Shown piece by piece: positions 22,501 through 24,731 of a stretch of DNA of 24,731 nucleotides (positions within the stretch are counted from its first letter, which is position 1; every line of letters starts with the position of its first letter). The translations under genes and the position numbers were made by a program. The notes below the pieces were generated by a model. The model ran no database searches. It was not told where the DNA came from and saw only the letters and a list, made by a program, of their open reading frames with translations. Source of the DNA: CALGLS01 sp047626155 (GTDB lineage Bacteria > Bacteroidota > Bacteroidia > Chitinophagales > Saprospiraceae); NCBI GenBank assembly GCA_047626155.1, contig JBLHRR010000079.1, positions 1 to 24,731 on the forward strand, in the 5' to 3' direction.

Positions 22501-24731
22501 TTGTTACAAAGTTGGAATAATACAGAAGTTTCTTTCCCAGATCAGAACTTAGTTCATCAGCTTTTTGAAGAACAAGTTCTGGCTACGCCAAGTAATATTG
22601 CGGTCTTCTCTGATCGTCAAGAGCTAAGCTATCAAGGGTTAAATGAAAAGGCGAATCAATTGGCTCGTTTCTTAGGAAGTAGAGGAGTACAAAAAGGATC
22701 ATTTGTTGGCGTATATTTAAGTCGGGAAGTACACCTGTTGTCGACTTTGTTGGCGGTGACAAAAGTCGGTGGAATTTATGTTCCCTTAGATCCTTCTAAT
22801 CCGAAAGATCGTTTGCGGACGATAGTGGAAGATGCGGATTGTGGTTTTTTAATAACGGAGCAATCCCTAGTAGATCGTTTGCCAATTGAGGATGCGATAA
22901 TGATTTGTTTGAATAAAGATAAAAAAAGCATTCAAGCACAATCTAAAGAGAATCTGAATCTGGATTTGAAATCGGAGGACTTGGTCTACGTAAACTATAC
23001 CTCCGGTTCTTCTGGGAAACCAAAAGGAGTACTTATCCCACATTACGCTGTGATAGATCATCATCTTGCTGTGCAAGCGGAATTGCAATTAAATGAAGAA
23101 GACGTAATTTGTTCAGTAGCCTCTGTTGCCTTTGACCCTTCTGTTCAAGATTATTTTCTACCGCTTTTTCTGGGTGCAAGTGTAACAATAGTTAGTGAAG
23201 AGACAAAGACGGATGGTTTTTCCCTAACGGATTATTTACAAAAAGTAAAACCGACCTTGATGCAAGCGACACCGTCCACTTGGCGAATGTTACTACTGGC
23301 CGGATGGAAAGGGGAGGAGCGGTTGACGATTTTATCTGGTGGAGAAGGTTTGACAAAAGACTTATCCAGCAAGTTAATTACAAAATGCAAAAGGCTCTAT
23401 AATATTTACGGCCCGACCGAAACAACCATTTGGTCTACCTTAAAAAGAATTGATGAGCAAACCATTGCTAACAAAACAATTTCGGGTTATGAACCGGTGG
23501 GCCGACCACTTCAAAATGTACAAGTTTATATTTTAGATGCCTTTAAAAATGAAATACCAATCGGAGCAGTTGGGGAGTTGTATATCGGTGGAGTAGGGGT
23601 GGCGCCAAATGGTTATTTTAAACGAACAAAATTGACTGAAGAGAAGTTTATTAATCTTCCCATTTCGAAAAAAGGAAAGCTGTATCGAACAGGAGACCTG
23701 GGACGTTATTTGCCAAACGGGGATATTGAATACCTGAACCGCGTAGATAATCAGGTGAAGATCAGAGGTTTTAGAATAGAACTAGGAGAGATAGAATCGG
23801 TATTGGCTACTTACAAAGGCATCCGTGAAAACGTTGTTATTATTCGCGAAGATCAACCAAGTGTGAAAAAGTTGGTTGCTTATGTTGTAATGAATGCTAA
23901 TGAGGAATTGGAGGTAAACGAACTTAGAAATTGGCTCTCGGATAAATTACCTGATTACATGGTGCCGCTTGATTTCGTTGTAATGGATGCTTTCCCGATG
24001 ACGGCAACCAGCAAGATCAATCGCAATAAACTCCCCATTCCAACTTACGTCAAAACAACAACAGAGCAGGGGTTGCCCCCTCCTTCCTCTATAGAAGAAA
24101 TATTCCTAATTGACCTTTGGAAGGAATTACTTTCTGTTTCGGAAATAAGTATTCATGATAATTTCTTTGAATTAGGCGGACATTCGTTAATTGCAGTTTC
24201 TATGATTGCTCGAATAGAAAAAGAAACAGGCAATCGACTTCCACTAGCTGCACTGTTGGAGTATAATACGGTGAGCCGTTTGGCCAAATTATTACAAAAA
24301 CCACAAAGTGTCGAATCTAATCCGCAACAAGATATTCACAACTCCCTAATTCCAATAAAAAGAGAAGGATCAAAACCACCAATTTATCTAGTGCATGGTG
24401 CCGGTTTGCATGTCTTGATGTTTCAAACGCTGGCGGCCCACATGGGCAAGGATCAACCCATCTATGCTTTACAAGCTCGTGGTTTGGATGGCCACTTCGA
24501 ACCGCTTGACAATATTGAAGCCATTGCTGCTCACTATCTTTCTGAGATATTGATTCAAAACCCGAATGGCCCATACTTCCTAGCAGGTTATTCCTTTGGT
24601 GGTTTGATCGCTTTTGAAATGGCGCGGCAGCTAAAAGTGCAAGGAAAAGAAATCGCGATGTTGGGCATGTTTGATACCGAAGTTCGTTTTCATCTTTCGG
24701 AAAAAGGACAATCGAAAAGTTATTATCAGCA
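13525..24731 (+). CDS. Hybrid NRPS/PKS megasynthase A-PCP-ST-KS-AT-ACP-AMT-C-A-PCP-TE (partial, 3' end outside window)
   Basis: One frame stays open for 3,735 codons to the window edge. The ATG at 13525 is chosen because an in-frame stop lies at 13465 and no other ATG intervenes. In order, residues are: adenylation 16-513; peptidyl carrier 528-597 (Ser561); linker 598-665; sulfotransferase 666-949; ketosynthase 965-1392 (Cys1136, His1272, His1312); acyltransferase 1486-1782 (Ser1580); post-AT motif near 1821; acyl carrier 1873-1948 (Ser1907); Gln-rich coil 1984-2005; PLP aminotransferase 2073-2518 (Lys2353); condensation 2553-2992 (His2685, Asp2689); adenylation 3011-3506; carrier 3522-3592 (Ser3554); thioesterase from 3608 (Ser3690). 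No reductase or dehydratase is present, so the beta-keto group made by the KS is left for the aminotransferase, as in iturin-type and McyE synthetases. With no leading condensation domain, module 1 should initiate. The product is unknown. Confidence 0.93.
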   Translation, partial: MINKIPAYPNLSSGKCIHEAFEWMATKAPNNEALVVGTRSYSYKEVDEKANQLAHYLIAQNVQKEELIAISMERSAEMIISILGVLKAGGAYLPIDPQTPVSRCAYILEESKSAILLTQKQLVSNFDHFKGEKLLLNGDLSAVEDQPKTAVNIQDNPKQLAYTIFTSGSTGKPKGVQVEHHSVINLIRGQVAFAKQPVERFLFAYSFAFDGSVVLTFWTLLTGGTLVMAEEGLEKDISKIAKFIAEKNISHLLTFASLYGLLLERTDSALLVNLKHVSVAGEICPPALVKKHHNTVTNCVLFNAYGPTEATVGATIYKTSPADANLSRVPIGKPIDRVRCYILDENLKELKVGEIGNLYLSGDGLARGYLNKPEMTREKFIPNPFDEFPFDRLYKTGDLAMWTPTGEVDFIGRADFQVKLRGYRIEPGEIEATLMSHKNILATTILLKGEESADQKLVAYLVAKPDAVINISELRNYVSEKLPEYMIPAVFVLLEKMPLTTAGKVDRVALPEPGKERPLLANSYSPPKTELEQTICQYWQGILQLEKIGIHDKFFELGGNSLQAADFIARLQKELGEVIFITSIFDHPTISAFAKMLERDYATALSNGSLKTKDSLGEGVTPNNKDIASTASDSKVLTKSDFQDFENYFPKKNLKPKANTKKLKPAVFILAPPRSGTSLLRIMLAGHSKLFASNELQLLHFNTLEERASAYQGKFQLWSEGLVRMFMELESCSADKAKTILQQYTNKGYSTKEIYALLQEKIGDVLLVDKSPSYALDVDALKKAEVDFENPIYIHLVRHPYAMVQSFSKMHMDQVMYLKPHEYTAQNLGELIWTKSHQNITDFLNNVPANRKFQLQYENLVKRPEELMRQLCEQLNWEYDPALVNPYDGLEEKMVDGLYQNSTPMGDIRLLEHGKIDPKLADSWKGVEKDNFLSEETWEKAESFGYTNPQKENFKPEGAKSKSKDIAIIGMSVRLPGADNIEAFWQNLKNETDVSKSFTKEDLAAAGLDPALLDNPDFVNRGMPLKDPGHFAAEFFGYLPKEAALMDPQHRVFLECAYTALENSGYHSESENQRIGIYGAVARNTYLVNNVITHPNYFKSIDDFQLGITLEKDFPATRVAYKLDLKGPAINIQTACSSSGVALHLACQNLLLNESDVLLVGGGRIQPPVQGGHLHKEGHALSPDGYVRAFDAEANGMVRGHGMAFIVIKKLEKAIADGDTVHAVIKGSAIGNDGADKIGFTAPAIEGQCRTIVEAYKKIGIDPATLSYVEAHGTGTRLGDPIEIAALTKAFATFTNKKTYCALGTVKTNIGHLDAGACIAGIIKTALSMKAEFLPASLHFNKPNPQIPFDQSPFYINGKGAEWKKGELPRRAGVSSFGLGGTNVHVILEEAPELIVPTKEHSSELLILSAKTPTALEEATVQLGHFMEKNKGLSLTDIAATLQVGRKSYDHRVSLLAENIEEVTKQLQENNPQFLTRNELRANADKIVFMFPGGGAQHSNMGLGLYQTERVFRDKVDECLTIFQEQHQLDLRSILYPAHAESNPITDPLHGITLLFTIEWATAQLWISKGIQPTEMIGHSLGEYVAACLAGVFTLEEALAMVATRGKLFLQLEEGGMLSIPLSEKEVSPYMDEELSFAAINKPDYCVVSGPVKAIDRIKEKLTKDEIHAPRLHINVAAHSTMVESILEEFGSFLETINYCAPKIPIVSNLDGKYVKEETMQGADYWKRHLRQTVRFAEGISTLLTEEQTIFLEIGPAQTLSNFTRQHPNRSSNHIVIASLRHPKEVVSDRSFLLKSMGQLWLNGCTPDWKQNFESIHRISLPTYPFERKRYWIDPKEVVSLPSNDVLELAISPNVNQELEEPKRIKVMFTRKDWLKGEVKNIFHQLSGLPVANMDDYATFLELGFDSLFLTQSITKIKKAFGIKLNFRQLFDEAPGIDALAGFLDRKLEASAFQTELAALNEVETQPQSQNQDLFATGNAASGSLEQIIQQQLLLMQQQLDLLKGGIGSTTQLQKINTEFSQNRITNSTVPSQPLDGNGIDSFVNKAASTSKEFTAFGPWVPIEKKRLDDLTEREKKYLQDLIYRYTIKTKGSQEISARQRKHMADPRSIVGFNRIWKEMVYQIAMDRSKGSKLWDVDGNEYIDFRSSFGCNLFGNSPDFIQDAIKVQIDKGFELGVLTPLAEQVCDLICELTGTERVSLVNTGSEAVSAAVRAARTATGKDKIIVFEGDYHGIADELLVKGINRGGKAVSLPAAPGIPVSLVDQVIVLKWDDPDIIQKIKDAADDLAAVLIEPVQPNDPTHQPIELLRAIRKVTEEEEVAMIYDEMITGFRVGLGGAQSWYGIEVDIIAYGKVLSGGLPMAAVAGKSQYLDVFDGGQWQFGDASIPEAGVTFFGGTFCKHPVSLAASLAALKEMKRQGQPMYDALNEKTARFAERLIALFEQTKVPIQVRSTASIIAIKIVDRNPLAEMFWYYMRLKGIFIENKAAIMTLAHSEADLDHTFLMFEETIREMQTAGFFPITVAEISIENKIVGAPLLYGLDCLSNATAIKKKIPLTEGQKEVWVEHQLGSAAAAAYNLSGVLQFEEELNIDLMRKAVQQLVNRHESLRTIYDADELVQHIFPELEIDIPFLDISDLEESEIENRLSEIHEAETTEVLDLFKGPLFRVKIIQTKVKQYQLIMTAHHGIADGWSCGVLAKELAALYTGLKQNKKARLPKPAQLSDFVSAQQIFQQSEEAKETADYWLKQFEEDVPVLDFPTDFPRPLQKTYNASLESIELDQRLTQQLKEYSNKNRSTLFVTLYTAFQTLIHRLSGQDDFVLGMVAATRSIAGNENLVAHGVSLLPLRSQINPTDDFPTHLQKMRNQILDSFDYQQYTLGSLVKVLKMSRDPSRQPIISILFNMDGVSEALDFDGMKVEVNPIVRKYETFDVFINVKPLLDGSISFEWIYNTDLFLAESIQRHLAEFKTLLEGILSEPTAKIYQLPILPEAEKVLLQSWNNTEVSFPDQNLVHQLFEEQVLATPSNIAVFSDRQELSYQGLNEKANQLARFLGSRGVQKGSFVGVYLSREVHLLSTLLAVTKVGGIYVPLDPSNPKDRLRTIVEDADCGFLITEQSLVDRLPIEDAIMICLNKDKKSIQAQSKENLNLDLKSEDLVYVNYTSGSSGKPKGVLIPHYAVIDHHLAVQAELQLNEEDVICSVASVAFDPSVQDYFLPLFLGASVTIVSEETKTDGFSLTDYLQKVKPTLMQATPSTWRMLLLAGWKGEERLTILSGGEGLTKDLSSKLITKCKRLYNIYGPTETTIWSTLKRIDEQTIANKTISGYEPVGRPLQNVQVYILDAFKNEIPIGAVGELYIGGVGVAPNGYFKRTKLTEEKFINLPISKKGKLYRTGDLGRYLPNGDIEYLNRVDNQVKIRGFRIELGEIESVLATYKGIRENVVIIREDQPSVKKLVAYVVMNANEELEVNELRNWLSDKLPDYMVPLDFVVMDAFPMTATSKINRNKLPIPTYVKTTTEQGLPPPSSIEEIFLIDLWKELLSVSEISIHDNFFELGGHSLIAVSMIARIEKETGNRLPLAALLEYNTVSRLAKLLQKPQSVESNPQQDIHNSLIPIKREGSKPPIYLVHGAGLHVLMFQTLAAHMGKDQPIYALQARGLDGHFEPLDNIEAIAAHYLSEILIQNPNGPYFLAGYSFGGLIAFEMARQLKVQGKEIAMLGMFDTEVRFHLSEKGQSKSYYQ
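13570..15063 (+). other. Adenylation domain 1 of the megasynthase
   Basis: Core motifs visible: TSGSTGKPKG, FDGSV (the Asp that binds an alpha-amino group), NAYGPTEAT, YKTGDLA, and AGKVDR with catalytic Lys504. The Asp in FDGSV indicates an alpha-amino acid substrate. Aligning by eye to the GrsA reference gives a specificity code of about D-G-V-L-S-A-A-V-G-K, which I do not recognise as any standard amino acid code. Confidence 0.85.
15106..15315 (+). other. Peptidyl carrier domain 1
   Basis: The motif FFELGGNSLQA contains the phosphopantetheine attachment Ser561 (codon 15205). It should carry the starter amino acid activated by adenylation domain 1. A hydrophilic, low-complexity linker of about 70 residues follows. 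Confidence 0.9.
15520..16371 (+). other. Embedded PAPS-dependent sulfotransferase domain
   Basis: Residues 666-949 match the sulfotransferase fold. FILAPPRSGTSLLR (PRSGTS from residue 673) is the 5'-phosphosulfate-binding loop. LVRHPYAMVQSF places Arg798 and Ser806 at the spacing expected for 3'-phosphate binding. Sulfotransferase domains inside megasynthases are known from curacin-type (CurM) terminal-alkene formation, where the order is ACP-ST-TE at the end of the line. Here it lies between the first PCP and the KS, with no ketoreductase to supply a beta-hydroxyl, so its target must differ. Confidence 0.82.
16417..17700 (+). other. Ketosynthase domain
   Basis: The Cys-His-His triad is complete: TACSSS (Cys1136), EAHGTGT (His1272) and NIGHLDAG (His1312). 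It should condense the PCP-bound starter with the extender on the downstream ACP. The sequence resembles KS domains of hybrid NRPS/PKS lines that accept aminoacyl starters. Confidence 0.92.
17980..18870 (+). other. Acyltransferase domain
   Basis: The active site GHSLGEY has Ser1580. The residue after it (Leu) is usual in malonyl-specific domains. The specificity motif reads VAAH (1676-1679), which matches neither HAFH (malonyl) nor YASH/VASH (methylmalonyl) exactly. The opening motif is FPGGGAQ instead of the common GQGSQ form. Malonyl is the likelier extender. Confidence 0.82.
19141..19368 (+). other. Acyl carrier domain
   Basis: The motif LELGFDSLFL contains the phosphopantetheine attachment Ser1907 (codon 19243). 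It should hold the extended beta-keto chain for the aminotransferase. It is followed by a Gln-rich coil (1984-2005) that could serve as a docking or spacing helix. Confidence 0.88.
19741..21078 (+). other. Integrated PLP aminotransferase domain (GSA-aminotransferase type)
   Basis: Residues 2073-2518 are a class III aminotransferase related to glutamate-1-semialdehyde aminomutase. Visible motifs are NTGSEAVSAAVRAAR, FEGDYHG, IYDEMITGFR, and AYGKVLSGGLP with PLP-binding Lys2353. In iturin/mycosubtilin and microcystin synthetases the same kind of domain follows KS-AT-ACP and converts the carrier-bound beta-keto group into a beta-amino group. Confidence 0.9.
21181..22500 (+). other. Condensation domain
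   Basis: The catalytic motif is HHGIADG (second His 2685, Asp 2689). The opening LTEGQKEVW and the HRLSGQDDFVLGM block are also typical. It should couple the aminotransferase product, through its carbonyl, to the amino acid on carrier 2. Confidence 0.9.
22555..24042 (+). other. Adenylation domain 2
   Basis: Core motifs: YTSGSSGKPKG, FDPSV (Asp for the alpha-amino group), YGPTETT, YRTGDLG, NQVKIRGFRIELGEIE, and TSKINR with Lys3497. By-eye alignment gives a code of about D-P-Q-A-L-G-I-I-W-K. Part of this (LG..IWK) resembles glycine-type codes, but the rest does not, so I make no substrate call. Confidence 0.87.
24088..24300 (+). other. Peptidyl carrier domain 2
   Basis: The motif FFELGGHSLIA contains phosphopantetheine attachment Ser3554 (codon 24184). 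It sits directly before the thioesterase, so it carries the final intermediate. Confidence 0.9.
24346..24731 (+). other. Type I thioesterase domain (partial)
   Basis: YLVHGAGLHVLMF is the oxyanion-hole region, and AGYSFGG contains nucleophile Ser3690. FDTEVR probably includes the following acid region. The catalytic His and the rest lie beyond the window. It should release the product by hydrolysis or cyclisation and marks this as the last module. Confidence 0.88.

Noticed and set aside
15562..24574. Many minus-strand open frames of 60-145 codons across the megasynthase
   Set aside because: All are antisense to strongly conserved NRPS/PKS domains and lack motifs of their own.
1..24731. CRISPR arrays, tRNA or rRNA genes, transposases, integrases, phage genes
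   Set aside because: No regularly spaced repeats, cloverleaf or rRNA-like sequences, and no transposase, integrase or phage-type proteins were seen.

Overview
The window looks like a chromosomal segment of a Bacteroidota bacterium, possibly a marine or Saprospiria-like lineage, though the rank below phylum is a guess. The signs are: moderately AT-rich DNA; no Shine-Dalgarno sequences before the starts; several matches to the Bacteroidota -7 element TAnnTTTG; an outer-membrane receptor of the peptidase-regulatory-like/plug/beta-barrel type typical of the phylum; a LytS-type kinase; and a lipoprotein with an acidic stretch right after its lipidated Cys.

Region 1 (1-4164, minus strand) is a surface-glycan segment. 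In transcription order it holds a NeuB-like nonulosonic acid synthase lacking the SAF domain, a CMP-nonulosonate cytidylyltransferase fused to a KdsC-like HAD phosphatase, a GT-B-like capsule-type glycosyltransferase carrying an HP motif, and a TylF-like O-methyltransferase cut by the window edge. Together they suggest synthesis (probably through a phosphorylated intermediate), activation and transfer of a sialic-acid-like sugar, and possibly methylation of the glycan. Terminator-like hairpins separate the neuB-like gene from the rest.

Region 2 (4165-9045) is a set of housekeeping or unlinked genes: acetyl-CoA synthetase with an unusual leader (a 14-bp operator-like dyad and a perfect 13-bp hairpin), a small beta-sandwich lipoprotein, an MhpD-like 2-keto-4-pentenoate hydratase, and an orphan LytS/YehU-type sensor kinase converging on the hydratase with overlapping stop codons.

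Region 3 (9046-13266) holds a GC-richer, strongly structured non-coding block, a well-formed terminator, an OMP_b-brl_3-type TonB-dependent receptor-like protein on the minus strand, a small-RNA candidate with three hairpins and a T9 terminator on the plus strand, and a solitary HisC-like aminotransferase on the minus strand.

Region 4 (13525 to the window end, plus strand) is one uninterrupted reading frame of at least 3,735 codons, a hybrid NRPS/PKS. Its domain order is A-PCP-sulfotransferase-KS-AT-ACP-aminotransferase-C-A-PCP-TE, with the TE cut by the window edge. The KS-AT-ACP-aminotransferase-C-A-PCP part resembles the beta-amino-acid-forming segments of the iturin/mycosubtilin and microcystin (McyE) synthetases. 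The initiating A-PCP and the sulfotransferase embedded between the first PCP and the KS are the unusual parts. By collinearity, one protein could make and release a very small product: one amino acid extended by one malonate-type unit, transaminated at the beta carbon, and coupled to a second amino acid. This is the most interesting system in the window.
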